Shown piece by piece: positions 50,023-58,336 of a stretch of DNA of 58,336 nucleotides. The stretch covers positions 1 through 58,336 of the forward strand of contig CABWYN010000004.1 in NCBI GenBank assembly GCA_902509675.1, written 5' to 3'. The notes beneath the pieces are model-generated. The model did not search any database. It was not told the origin of the DNA and saw only the letters and a list, made by a program, of their open reading frames with translations. The number at the start of each line of letters is the position of its first letter. Position 1 is the stretch's first letter. A program made the translations under genes and the position numbers. This DNA comes from an uncultured Bacteroidota bacterium. GTDB lineage: Bacteria; Bacteroidota; Bacteroidia; Flavobacteriales; Flavobacteriaceae.

Positions 50023-50155
50023 ATTGTTTAACCCATAAAAATCCTATTGGAACTACCAAAAACAAGGCAAATATATTAAACAATAATCCTACCAGTGGAA
50101 TCAATATCATTAAAAGAATAAGAAGATTTTTGTTTCTGATTATTTTGTGGATTAA
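50015..50155 (-). CDS. Candidate unannotated small hydrophobic ORF (46 codons if read directly after the DUF805 stop; 31 aa from internal ATG at 50110)
   Basis: Minus-strand frame: (stop)LIHKIIRNKNLLILLMILIPLVGLLFNIFALFLVVPIGFLWVKQSK*, one to two TM segments; absent from ORF track; no clear upstream ATG. Confidence 0.35.
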   Translation of the reverse strand, partial: LIHKIIRNKNLLILLMILIPLVGLLFNIFALFLVVPIGFLWVKQSK

Positions 50156-50677
50156 TTAACCTTGATGAGAATCCATTTTAGAATTAGAAATAATTAAATA
50201 AACAAAAATCAGGGTTGAAATAGTACCTAATATAAACGAACCTGTGTTGTATTTCAAAATTAATATATCTGAAATGACATCAAAAGCTACTACAGCAAAG
50301 AAAACATTATTTCTCTGTTCATAAAATAAAGCAGAAATTCTCTTATAATAATTTGCCAATCCAAACCAAATTACAGGAATAATACAAATCAAAAAGACAA
50401 GGATCCATAATAATGAAAATGAATTCATAAAATCATTAAGATAGAAATCAGGGTTCTCTGCTATTTTTAAAGCTAATTCGTCTCCAAATTTTTGTATTTC
50501 CATTTGATTTTCGATACTTGGATCGGAAATATCAAATTGACTTAACGACATGAAATAACTTGTCCATTTGGAGATAGTGGCTATCAAGAAAGGAATACAC
50601 ATTACAATTATAAAAAGCGTTCTTAAAAAGAATGTCTTACCGCTAATTGTTCCAGAAAATAAGAAGTATTTTTTCAT
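50156..50677 (-). CDS. DUF805-like membrane protein
   Basis: ISGKTFFLRTLFIIVMCIPFL; several TM helices; IPVIWFGLANYYKRISALF. Confidence 0.65.
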   Translation of the reverse strand: MKKYFLFSGTISGKTFFLRTLFIIVMCIPFLIATISKWTSYFMSLSQFDISDPSIENQMEIQKFGDELALKIAENPDFYLNDFMNSFSLLWILVFLICIIPVIWFGLANYYKRISALFYEQRNNVFFAVVAFDVISDILILKYNTGSFILGTISTLIFVYLIISNSKMDSHQG

Positions 50678-50678
50678 G

Positions 50679-51209
50679 TTATTTTTTCTTTTTATTAAAA
50701 TCTACACCGGACATTGAAAACATCTTCCACGCTTTACCCACCCTCTTATACATATAAATACCTCTGCCAGTGAAAATTCTTTCATAATTACTGTTGAACC
50801 TAGAGTAGGTTGCATCAACCATGCAAATATTTTTAGATATCCATATAACTCTAGATTTTTCTAACATACTATACTTGTAACCATCCTGTACTTCATTTCG
50901 AATCTTCTTATACCAATTCATCAAATCCTTTTCATTATCAACTATCATTGGATCTCCAAATAAGGATAAAGTAACAGGGTATGTAAAGTACGTTTTGATT
51001 TTTTCAAAATCAGAATATTCAAACGCTTTGCTGTACTCTTCCCACTTATTTATGATTCTATTTTCGACATTCTTCTTCATATTAATTGGCTTGGAAGAAA
51101 CTTTCTTCTTCATAGAGGCAAGATTAGAATGCATTTTTTTCATAGATACTTGTTTCTGAGAAAAAACAAATACTGGTAATAATAGCAAAAGGAATAATAT
51201 TTTTTTCAT
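50679..51209 (-). CDS. NTF2/SnoaL-like secreted hypothetical protein
   Basis: Signal peptide; IINKWEEYSKAFEYSDFEKIKTYFTYPVTLSLFGDP...SRFNSNYERIFTGRGIYMYKRVGKAWKMF. Confidence 0.65.
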   Translation of the reverse strand: MKKILFLLLLLPVFVFSQKQVSMKKMHSNLASMKKKVSSKPINMKKNVENRIINKWEEYSKAFEYSDFEKIKTYFTYPVTLSLFGDPMIVDNEKDLMNWYKKIRNEVQDGYKYSMLEKSRVIWISKNICMVDATYSRFNSNYERIFTGRGIYMYKRVGKAWKMFSMSGVDFNKKKK

Positions 51210-51233
51210 GTTTGGTTAATTTGAATTTTAAAA

Positions 51234-52079
51234 TTACTTAAAAAATTTGAAAAATAAACTTGGTGTATTTTTAATATATTCCTTGTATGATTCTAGTTCT
51301 CCCCACTTCTTTAAACCTTGATTCTCAAGAATTCTAATCCCGGAAATATAAACGAGCAAAATATATACAAAAAGAGGAGATATTAATGTTATGTACTGCA
51401 TCCCCTCTAAAGATGAAAATGACATTATTGCAATACCAGACCACAATAGTATTTCACCAAGATAATTGGGGTGTCTAGAAAGTGACCATAAGCCAGTTGA
51501 AATAAATTTATCTTTATTTCTAACATCTTTTCTGAAAACAGTTTTTTGATAATCTGCTATGACCTCAATGGAAAAACCTAACACAAATACAGATAAGCCC
51601 ACGAAAAAAATATTATTCAGAATTATACCTTTATATGACGAAAGAGCCGTTAAGACACACAATAAGCACATAGAAACCCACATTCCTTGAAGGGTCCACG
51701 TCATTAAAAATCTTGTGAAGTTTGGTTTTATCAATCTGAATCTTCGGTCCTCACCTGCTTTGTGTATTCTCATAAATAAAAATGAACCTAATCTTACGGC
51801 CCACACTGAAACGCATGCAACAATAATATAATCTGCTATATTATCGGTTCCTGTAATATACACAGTTGATAAAACAACTGACAGATAAGTTATACTTCCG
51901 GTTAGATCATAAAACTTTTCGGTTTGAAAAAAATATGCAGGAAAAAAACTTATCCATTGAATGCAGAAAATTAAAATTACAAGGTTTTTGACCAAAACTA
52001 AATCTGTAAGCAAAGCAATTTGAAAAGGAATATAAAATGCAATTACAGTTGACAAGATATTAAAAAGATTATTTTTCAT
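51234..52079 (-). CDS. DUF1295 domain protein (steroid 5-alpha-reductase-like family)
   Basis: RIHKAGEDRRF; TWTLQGMWV; DKFISTGLWSLSRHPNYLGEILLWSGIAI. Confidence 0.9.
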   Translation of the reverse strand: MKNNLFNILSTVIAFYIPFQIALLTDLVLVKNLVILIFCIQWISFFPAYFFQTEKFYDLTGSITYLSVVLSTVYITGTDNIADYIIVACVSVWAVRLGSFLFMRIHKAGEDRRFRLIKPNFTRFLMTWTLQGMWVSMCLLCVLTALSSYKGIILNNIFFVGLSVFVLGFSIEVIADYQKTVFRKDVRNKDKFISTGLWSLSRHPNYLGEILLWSGIAIMSFSSLEGMQYITLISPLFVYILLVYISGIRILENQGLKKWGELESYKEYIKNTPSLFFKFFK

Positions 52080-52336
52080 TTTACAGTTATATAGATAATA
52101 AATAGCAATAAATATACCGCAAGATAGATTCGATATCGATTTCTGGTCTTAGTATAGTTATTATCATTAGGATACAAATTAGAAAATAACCCCTTTAATT
52201 CTTTAATGAAAAAAGGCTTAATATTAATTTTCCAATCATCCGTCTGGTAGACTATCTTTCTAAATTTACTTCTAAAATAAGCACTAGGTATACCCCATAT
52301 GAACAGTAGTATTAAAAGTAAGCTAGAAGAATCCAT
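52076..52336 (-). CDS. Hypothetical membrane protein
   Basis: 86 aa, terminal TM helices, 4-nt overlap with the downstream DUF1295 gene. Confidence 0.65.
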   Translation of the reverse strand: MDSSSLLLILLFIWGIPSAYFRSKFRKIVYQTDDWKINIKPFFIKELKGLFSNLYPNDNNYTKTRNRYRIYLAVYLLLFIIYITVK

Positions 52337-52366
52337 AATTTATTATAATTATTAATTTAATAATAC

Positions 52367-52396
52367 AAAAAAACCCTCAATTTCTTGAGGGTTTTT
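52367..52396 (-). terminator. Intrinsic terminator of the 52413-52895 gene
   Basis: AAAAAAACCCTCAA-TTTC-TTGAGGGTTTTT. Confidence 0.85.
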
Positions 52397-52412
52397 AAGA
52401 ATAAAAAATTTT

Positions 52413-52895
52413 TTACTGACCCATATTAGCGACATATTCAGCAGAATCAAATATGTATGCTACCTCAGAGACTTTGTCTCCATCCCACTTAAACCAAGCA
52501 TGAACTGGATTACCTACTACAACATCTGTAGATTTACTGGTTCCTTCCCAATCAAACCACGTACTTGTGTAAACAGCTCCACCTTCAAATGTAAATGTAG
52601 AAGTAGCTCTATCGTTATTTTTAATATCATTGTAAAACTCTCTTCCACCCATAAAAGCATCCATCATTTCTGAGGGAGTCATTTTTTGACTATTTACGTT
52701 GGCAATAGCATCATCTGTAAATAGAGCCTCTTGACCAGTCATATCATTTGCAAGATAAGCATCATTAAAAGCGTCTACTGCTAAAGATTTTGCATCTCCT
52801 GCTTCAATTATTCCTGTTTGAGATTCAGACTTAACCTCTTTATCGCATGATAAAAAAGTTAAAAGCAGTGTTATTGTTAAGATTATATTTTTCAT
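52413..52895 (-). CDS. NTF2-like (SnoaL-type) lipoprotein
   Basis: Lipobox LLTFLSCDKE; AVDAFNDAYLANDMTGQEALFTDDAIANVNSQKMTPSEMMDAF. Confidence 0.75.
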   Translation of the reverse strand: MKNIILTITLLLTFLSCDKEVKSESQTGIIEAGDAKSLAVDAFNDAYLANDMTGQEALFTDDAIANVNSQKMTPSEMMDAFMGGREFYNDIKNNDRATSTFTFEGGAVYTSTWFDWEGTSKSTDVVVGNPVHAWFKWDGDKVSEVAYIFDSAEYVANMGQ

Positions 52896-52911
52896 TTTTA
52901 TTTAGATTTAG

Positions 52912-53003
52912 TTAATAATTAATTTTTTTGTATCCACATTATTTTCAGCTTCAACCTGTACTATATATGTTCCAGACCTAATAATGAATAATAATAATGT
53001 TGG
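52912..53003 (-). pseudogene. Relic of a T9SS type-A C-terminal sorting domain
   Basis: Minus-strand translation PTLLLFIIRSGTYIVQVEAENNVDTKKLIIN* has the canonical end of T9SS sorting domains (xSGxYxVxVxxxxxxxTKKLIIN). No start codon; an in-frame TAA lies a few codons upstream. Confidence 0.7.
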
Positions 53004-53209
53004 TTTTTTTATAGTTATAATTTAATTCAAATATAACTAATTAAATAGAGCGATTCTAAACAACAAAGTTCTTACCAATTAATAACTCCTTAAAAAAGTA
53101 GATTGATTTATTAACCATTGTTAACAAAAATGCATTCAAATTAATTTTAGACTACAAATTTTTTTCTAAAAAATTAATAATTTAAGGATATAATAAACAA
53201 ACAAAAATC

Positions 53210-56200
53210 ATGAAAAAAATCTTATTTTTTATTTTTTCACTTGCTTTTGTTGGAATAACTTTTTCTCAGGTAACAACATCTAGTATCAAGGGAATAATTT
53301 CTGACGAAAATCAAGCTGAATTACCAGGGGCTAACATAATCGCTGTACATAATCCTACTGGTACAACATATGGAGCTGCTACTAATATTGACGGTAGGTT
53401 TAACCTTCTAAATATGAGAGTTGGAGGACCCTATACAGTAACCGTTAGTTATGTAGGTTTTCAAGAACAAGTTTTTACTGATGTTTATCTTGATTTAGGT
53501 AAATCTGAAAACATTTCTGTGGGGTTAATGCCTGACTCTGAGCAATTGGATGCAGTTGTAGTTAAGGGAAATACTTCTCGTGGTGTTTTTAGTAAAGGAA
53601 GAACCGGTGCTGAAACTAATGTTGGTGCCAGTGAATTAAGAAATTTACCATCTATTACCAGATCAGCTTCCGATTATACAAGGCTTGAACCCACAGCCAG
53701 TGGCGGTTCTTTTGCAGGAAGAAATGATCAATACAATAATTTTTCACTGGATGGTGCAATATTCAATAATCCTTTTGGACTTGATGCAGCTACCCCAGGC
53801 GGTCAGACTGATGCACAGCCGGTTTCTTTAGACGCAATTGAACAAATTCAGGTCTCAACTGCTCCTTATGACGTAACACAAGCTGGGTTTACGGGTGCTA
53901 ATGTAAACGCTGTAACAAAAAGTGGTACTAACACCCTAAAAGGAACAATTTATGCATTTAACAGAAATCAGGATTTCACAGGATCTAAAGTAAATGGGGA
54001 GGAAATTTTTGTTCCTAAATTATCTCAATCTCAAATGGGTGCCAGTTTAGGTGGTGCAATCATTGAAAATAAACTATTCTTCTTTGCTAATTATGAAATG
54101 GATAGTAGAGAAGATTTAGGTCAATCTTGGTTACCTAATAGAGGAACAGGTGCAATAAACGAATCTCGTGTAGATGAAAGTGATCTTATGATCGTTCAAA
54201 GCACTATGCAAGGTCTTGGTTATGATACGGGTGCATACGAAGGCTACACACACTTGACCGAGTCGGCCAAAGCGATTTTCAAATTAGATTGGAATATTGA
54301 TGATAATAATCAATTATCTTTTATATATAACTGGCTTGATGCCTCAAAGGAAAAGCCTGCTCACCCAACAGCTCTAGGTTTTAGAGGCCCTAATGCATCA
54401 ATTTTACAGTTTGAAAACTCGGGATATCAAATCAACAATGTGTTAAACTCTGTTCAATTAGAGCTTAATTCTTTTATTTCTGATGAATTAAGTAATAAAT
54501 TCCAAGCTGGTTTTTCACATTTTGACGATTTCAGAAATCCTATGTCATCACCAGCGCCGGCAATCACAATACAAGACGGAGCAGGATCAAACTACATAAT
54601 TGTTGGTCATGAACCGTTTTCCATAAACAATAATCTTGATCAAAAAGTATTTCAATTTTCAAATAATTTAACCTATTCAAGATCTAATCACAATTATACT
54701 TTTGGTGTTTCTTTTGAGAAATTTGAGTTTGACAACTCGTTTAACCTTGGTGTTTATGGTTATGGGAATGATAACGGATATGTTGGTGCATTTGGAGCAT
54801 TACCTTCAGTAGATGCATTTGTTGCTGCTGCAGAAAATGGATTACTTGCAGAAGCTTTGGCTAATGCGCAGAACGTTTACGATGCAGATTCTTGGGCTAT
54901 GGCAGAAACCAATGTTGGACAACTTGCTTTATATGCTCAAGACGAGTGGGACGTATCAAATAATTTCAAATTAACATATGGGATAAGGATTGATAAGCCA
55001 CTTTATTTCGATACAGATGAAAAGGCTCAAGATGTAATTGATGGTACTGGTGATTATGCACCAAATACACCATATATCAACCCAAATACTGGAAGTACAC
55101 AATATTTAGATAACACTCAAATGCCTACAGGTAAATGGGTTATTTCACCTAGGTTTGGATTTAATTATGATGTTAATGGCGATAGTTCAACGCAGTTAAG
55201 AGGAGGGTCTGGCTTATTTTCTGGAAGATTCCCTTTTGTTTGGTTAGGTAATCAAATTGGAAATCCAAATTGGTGGTTTCATCAGATGGTAGATCCAGAT
55301 TATCAATTCCCACAAGTTTGGAGAACAAATTTGGGTATTGATAAAAAATATGAAAATGGATTAATTATTACTGCTGATTTAGCTTATACAAAAGACACTA
55401 ATGGGGCTCATGTTCAAAATTGGGGTTTAACCTCCCCTAGCGGAAACTTATCAGGTGTAGATAATAGACCTATATATACAGCAGGAGATTATGTTCAGGT
55501 TGATGTTCCATTTCCTGCCAATGCGAATGCTTATGTGTTTACAAATACCGATAAGGGTCGAGCATGGAACCTTTCATTAAGAGCTCAAAAAACTTTTGAA
55601 AGTGGTCTATACACAAGTTTAGGATACAGCTTTTTAGATTCGCAAGATGTTAATTCTATTGAAGCTGAAATCACCGGAGATGCATTTGCGTTTAACCCTG
55701 TAATGGGTGATGCTAATGCAGATGTATTATCACATTCTAAATACGGAGATAGACATAGATTTGTTGGTGTTGCTAGTCAAAGCTGGAATTATGGAGAAAA
55801 TGATAAATGGGGTACAACAATATCTGCATTGTTTGAGTATTCACAAGGAAGCAGGTTTAGTTATACTTACGGTGGTGATATAAACGGAGATGGTTCAGGA
55901 CTTAATGACCTAATTTATGTTCCGACTGGTTCTGAAATAACTGAAATGAATTTCAGTGGTGAAGGAATGGCAACTGCATTCAATAATTATATCAACCAGG
56001 ATGATTATTTAAGTCAAAGAAGAGGTAATTACGCTGAAAGATATGGTGCTTTATCTCCATGGAGAGGTAGATGGGATATGAGAATACTTCAAGATTATCA
56101 CTTAGAAACAGCAAACGGTAAAAGAAATACAATTCAGTTTAGTGTAGATATCCTAAACTTAGGAAATCTGCTAAATTCAGAATGGGGCGTTTACCAACAA

Positions 56201-56347
56201 CCTAACGCTGTTCAACCACTAGGTGTTTCTGTTGACAATGGTGTACCAACATATACATTTGACCCAGACTTAACCAATACATTTGGGTTTGACACAAGTT
56301 TAATGTCTAGATGGCAAATGCAATTTGGTCTCAGATATATATTTTAA
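53210..56347 (+). CDS. Oar-like TonB-dependent receptor with carboxypeptidase-regulatory-like domain
   Basis: SSIKGIISDENQAELPGANIIAVHNPTGTTYGAATNIDGRFNLLNMRVGGPYTVTVSYVGF; GANVNAVTKSGTNTLKGTIYAFNRNQ; C-terminal LRYIF. Confidence 0.94.
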   Translation: MKKILFFIFSLAFVGITFSQVTTSSIKGIISDENQAELPGANIIAVHNPTGTTYGAATNIDGRFNLLNMRVGGPYTVTVSYVGFQEQVFTDVYLDLGKSENISVGLMPDSEQLDAVVVKGNTSRGVFSKGRTGAETNVGASELRNLPSITRSASDYTRLEPTASGGSFAGRNDQYNNFSLDGAIFNNPFGLDAATPGGQTDAQPVSLDAIEQIQVSTAPYDVTQAGFTGANVNAVTKSGTNTLKGTIYAFNRNQDFTGSKVNGEEIFVPKLSQSQMGASLGGAIIENKLFFFANYEMDSREDLGQSWLPNRGTGAINESRVDESDLMIVQSTMQGLGYDTGAYEGYTHLTESAKAIFKLDWNIDDNNQLSFIYNWLDASKEKPAHPTALGFRGPNASILQFENSGYQINNVLNSVQLELNSFISDELSNKFQAGFSHFDDFRNPMSSPAPAITIQDGAGSNYIIVGHEPFSINNNLDQKVFQFSNNLTYSRSNHNYTFGVSFEKFEFDNSFNLGVYGYGNDNGYVGAFGALPSVDAFVAAAENGLLAEALANAQNVYDADSWAMAETNVGQLALYAQDEWDVSNNFKLTYGIRIDKPLYFDTDEKAQDVIDGTGDYAPNTPYINPNTGSTQYLDNTQMPTGKWVISPRFGFNYDVNGDSSTQLRGGSGLFSGRFPFVWLGNQIGNPNWWFHQMVDPDYQFPQVWRTNLGIDKKYENGLIITADLAYTKDTNGAHVQNWGLTSPSGNLSGVDNRPIYTAGDYVQVDVPFPANANAYVFTNTDKGRAWNLSLRAQKTFESGLYTSLGYSFLDSQDVNSIEAEITGDAFAFNPVMGDANADVLSHSKYGDRHRFVGVASQSWNYGENDKWGTTISALFEYSQGSRFSYTYGGDINGDGSGLNDLIYVPTGSEITEMNFSGEGMATAFNNYINQDDYLSQRRGNYAERYGALSPWRGRWDMRILQDYHLETANGKRNTIQFSVDILNLGNLLNSEWGVYQQPNAVQPLGVSVDNGVPTYTFDPDLTNTFGFDTSLMSRWQMQFGLRYIF

Positions 56348-56363
56348 TCAATAGTTAATTAGT

Positions 56364-56397
56364 AAAAAAAGGCATTCATTTTGAATGCCTTTTTTTA
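56364..56397 (+). terminator. Intrinsic terminator downstream of the Oar-like receptor (symmetric)
   Basis: AAAAAAAGGCATTCATTTTGAATGCCTTTTTTT. Confidence 0.88.
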
Positions 56398-56470
56398 TTC
56401 CTATAAGATTTTTTTATGGATTATAACTTTTTCTACCTAGAATTTAAGCTTTATAAATTTAGCGTTAGTC

Positions 56471-57442
56471 TTAGTCATTCTTAATGATTTTGTAGGTAAG
56501 TGATTTACCAGAATTTCCTTCTGTTAATTTAATAAAATAAATGCCGTTTGGCATTTTAGTTATATCAACCTTTCCTCCAAAAGTCTTTAAAACAGATTTT
56601 CCGTCGTTAGAAAAGACTTCAATTTGGTAATTTTTATTTGAATTAATATGAATTATTCCATTAGTTGGGTTCGGAACTAGTTTAATATTTTCATCGTTAA
56701 AACCATCAAGACTTAAAAAATCATCAAACAACTCTTGTAAAACATCAATCGGCTCTACACCTACTTGTTGTGAACCTATATTCAATTCTAATGAAGGTTG
56801 GTCAACAGAATCTTCTGGATTATACACTACTAGAAAGGCAGTTGCTGAGGAAGTACCATTTTCTAAACACCTTGAATCTGCGCCTGCAACATTAGCTCCC
56901 TGCATAGCGGCCATTAATTTTACCGAAAGTGATCCTTCTGTACTTAAAAAATTATTTTCCATATTATCAATTATACTTTGATCAAGTAAAATATTACCTT
57001 GAATACTATATGTCTCTCCTTGCCTATCCTCTTTATAGTCATCAGCAAAATTTCCTGTAAAACCTGCAGTCCTAACATTCCCAGATGAATCGAAATCTAC
57101 TATCCCGTATTGTCTGTACTGAAAATTTCCAGCACTACACTGATCATTGTTATTTAGCCATGTTATAATTTGTGAAGGAGAATAACCTTGGTCCATTAAG
57201 GATATAGCATTACTCATGTTAATATTGGGTATACAAACATAAGCTTGGGATAAAACTCCTCCTTTTCCAGGGATAACAGATGAAATTATATTAATAATAC
57301 CATCACTTTGCCCAAATAAACATGTTGCTCCAGCAGCACCAACCTCCCCGGTTTCAGGGTCAACTGCAATGATTGAGAATGTGTCCTGAGAAAATGATTG
57401 AAGATTTAATAATATTATAAAAGTAAAAAGTAAAGATCTCAT
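56471..57442 (-). CDS. Secreted DUF1028 (Ntn-hydrolase-like) protein with T9SS C-terminal sorting domain
   Basis: Signal peptide then TFSIIAVDPETGEVGAAGATCLFG; C-terminal LVPNPTNGIIHINSNKNYQIEVFSNDGKSVLKT..GIYFIKLTEGNSGKSLTYKIIKND. Confidence 0.88.
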   Translation of the reverse strand: MRSLLFTFIILLNLQSFSQDTFSIIAVDPETGEVGAAGATCLFGQSDGIINIISSVIPGKGGVLSQAYVCIPNINMSNAISLMDQGYSPSQIITWLNNNDQCSAGNFQYRQYGIVDFDSSGNVRTAGFTGNFADDYKEDRQGETYSIQGNILLDQSIIDNMENNFLSTEGSLSVKLMAAMQGANVAGADSRCLENGTSSATAFLVVYNPEDSVDQPSLELNIGSQQVGVEPIDVLQELFDDFLSLDGFNDENIKLVPNPTNGIIHINSNKNYQIEVFSNDGKSVLKTFGGKVDITKMPNGIYFIKLTEGNSGKSLTYKIIKND

Positions 57443-57466
57443 ATGGCATATTTTATGATGATAAAT

Positions 57467-57487
57467 ATTAGTATTTATTATACTAAT
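57467..57487. repeat. 8-bp inverted repeat in a divergent promoter region
   Basis: ATTAGTAT-TTATT-ATACTAAT, perfect arms. Confidence 0.6.
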
Positions 57488-57498
57488 TTAAAAAAAGC

Positions 57499-58336
57499 AT
57501 GCTTAAAATTGCTCATGATCAACTATATAACCATCCATTAAAGGAAAACCATAGATTTCCCATGATTAAATATGAGCTCATTCCAGAGCAGTTAATTTTT
57601 GAAAACACATGCAGCGAAAGTAATTTTTTTAAGCCAGGTGTAATTAGTGAGAAAAATATACTGCTCACCCATAATAAGGTTTATTATGAAAAATTAAAAA
57701 ATCAACAATTAGATAAAAAAGAATTAAGAGCTATTGGTTTTCCGATGTCAGAAAAATTAATTCAAAGAGAAAAAATCATAGTTCAAGGTACTATAGAGAG
57801 TGCTTTATACTCTATCGAACACGGTGTATCTATGAATATAGCTGGAGGAACACATCATGCTTTTACTAACAGAGCAGAAGCTTTTTGTATTTTAAATGAT
57901 CAGGCTGTTGCTGCAAATTTTTTAATAAATAACAATTATTTTAAAAAAATATTAATTCTAGATTTGGATGTACATCAAGGAAATGGTACCGCAGAAATAT
58001 TCAGAAATAATAAAAAAGTTTATACCGCTTCATTTCATGGTGAAAAAAACTATCCTTTTAGAAAAGAAAAAAGTGATTATGATTATGGTTTTAAGGACGG
58101 AACATCGGATAAGGAATATTTAGATAAAATATCCTATGAAATCCCTAAACTTATAGAATTTTTCGAGCCTGATTTCATTTTTTATTTATCCGGAGTTGAT
58201 ATAATTGAAAATGATAAGCTTGGGAGATTATCAGTGTCAATAAATGGTTGCAAACAAAGAGATAAATATATTTTAAATTATTGCAAATTAAACAGAATCC
58301 CTTTACAAATAAGTATGGGAGGAGGATATTCCCCAA
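57499..58336 (+). CDS. Histone deacetylase/AcuC family protein, truncated by window edge
   Basis: MLKIAHDQLYNHPLKENHRFPMIKYELIPEQL...NIAGGTHHAFTNRAEAFCILNDQAVAA...ILDLDVHQGNGTAEIF..SFHGEKNYPFRK...GVDIIENDKLGRLSVS. Runs off the window end. Confidence 0.92.
   Translation, partial: MLKIAHDQLYNHPLKENHRFPMIKYELIPEQLIFENTCSESNFFKPGVISEKNILLTHNKVYYEKLKNQQLDKKELRAIGFPMSEKLIQREKIIVQGTIESALYSIEHGVSMNIAGGTHHAFTNRAEAFCILNDQAVAANFLINNNYFKKILILDLDVHQGNGTAEIFRNNKKVYTASFHGEKNYPFRKEKSDYDYGFKDGTSDKEYLDKISYEIPKLIEFFEPDFIFYLSGVDIIENDKLGRLSVSINGCKQRDKYILNYCKLNRIPLQISMGGGYSP

Noticed and set aside
57499-58336. Eukaryotic-type histone deacetylase as horizontal transfer
   Set aside because: AcuC/HDAC-like proteins are widespread in bacteria, including flavobacteria; nothing unusual visible in the partial sequence.
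1-58336. CRISPR arrays, tRNA/rRNA genes, insertion sequences, toxin-antitoxin or defence islands
   Set aside because: Looked for spaced repeats, tRNA-like folds, transposase motifs and defence-gene signatures; none seen. Spacers are short and gene content is core metabolism.

Overview
This is a 58.3 kb, AT-rich, gene-dense chromosomal segment of a Bacteroidota (Flavobacteriia-like) bacterium. Evidence for the lineage is PorQ and T9SS sorting domains, SusC/Oar-type TonB receptors, DUF3822/DUF4294/DUF6452/DUF6048 proteins, and TAnnTTTG-like -7 boxes. Most of the content is housekeeping: gcvT, yebC, kdsB, rsmD, dnaX, pdxH, rnz, pyrB, pyrR, rpsA, cmk, porQ, lon, msrB, lpdA, aroQ, xer, rny, zapA, rocD, rlmD, acs with a two-subunit VC_2705-type symporter, purC, phoH, dnaN, and two TonB receptors. 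hutH at the left edge and an HDAC-family gene at the right edge are truncated by the window. The ORF track misses two structural RNAs: a compact RNase P RNA (about 7936-8221, minus) and a 6S-like RNA (about 25640-25787, minus) between zapA and rny. I found no mobile element, CRISPR array, phage, tRNA, rRNA operon or obvious multi-gene novel system. The observations most worth checking are: the 6S-like RNA next to zapA; a decayed T9SS C-terminal sorting-domain relic in an intergenic region (about 52912-53003, minus); a bidirectional terminator embedded in the rsmD stop; an unannotated 46-codon membrane ORF after a DUF805 stop; back-to-back -7-like boxes in several divergent intergenic regions; almost systematic overlap or abutment of convergent genes; a putative rpsA leader hairpin; and a DUF1028-T9SS fusion. 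All calls come from reading the sequence, with no database searches.
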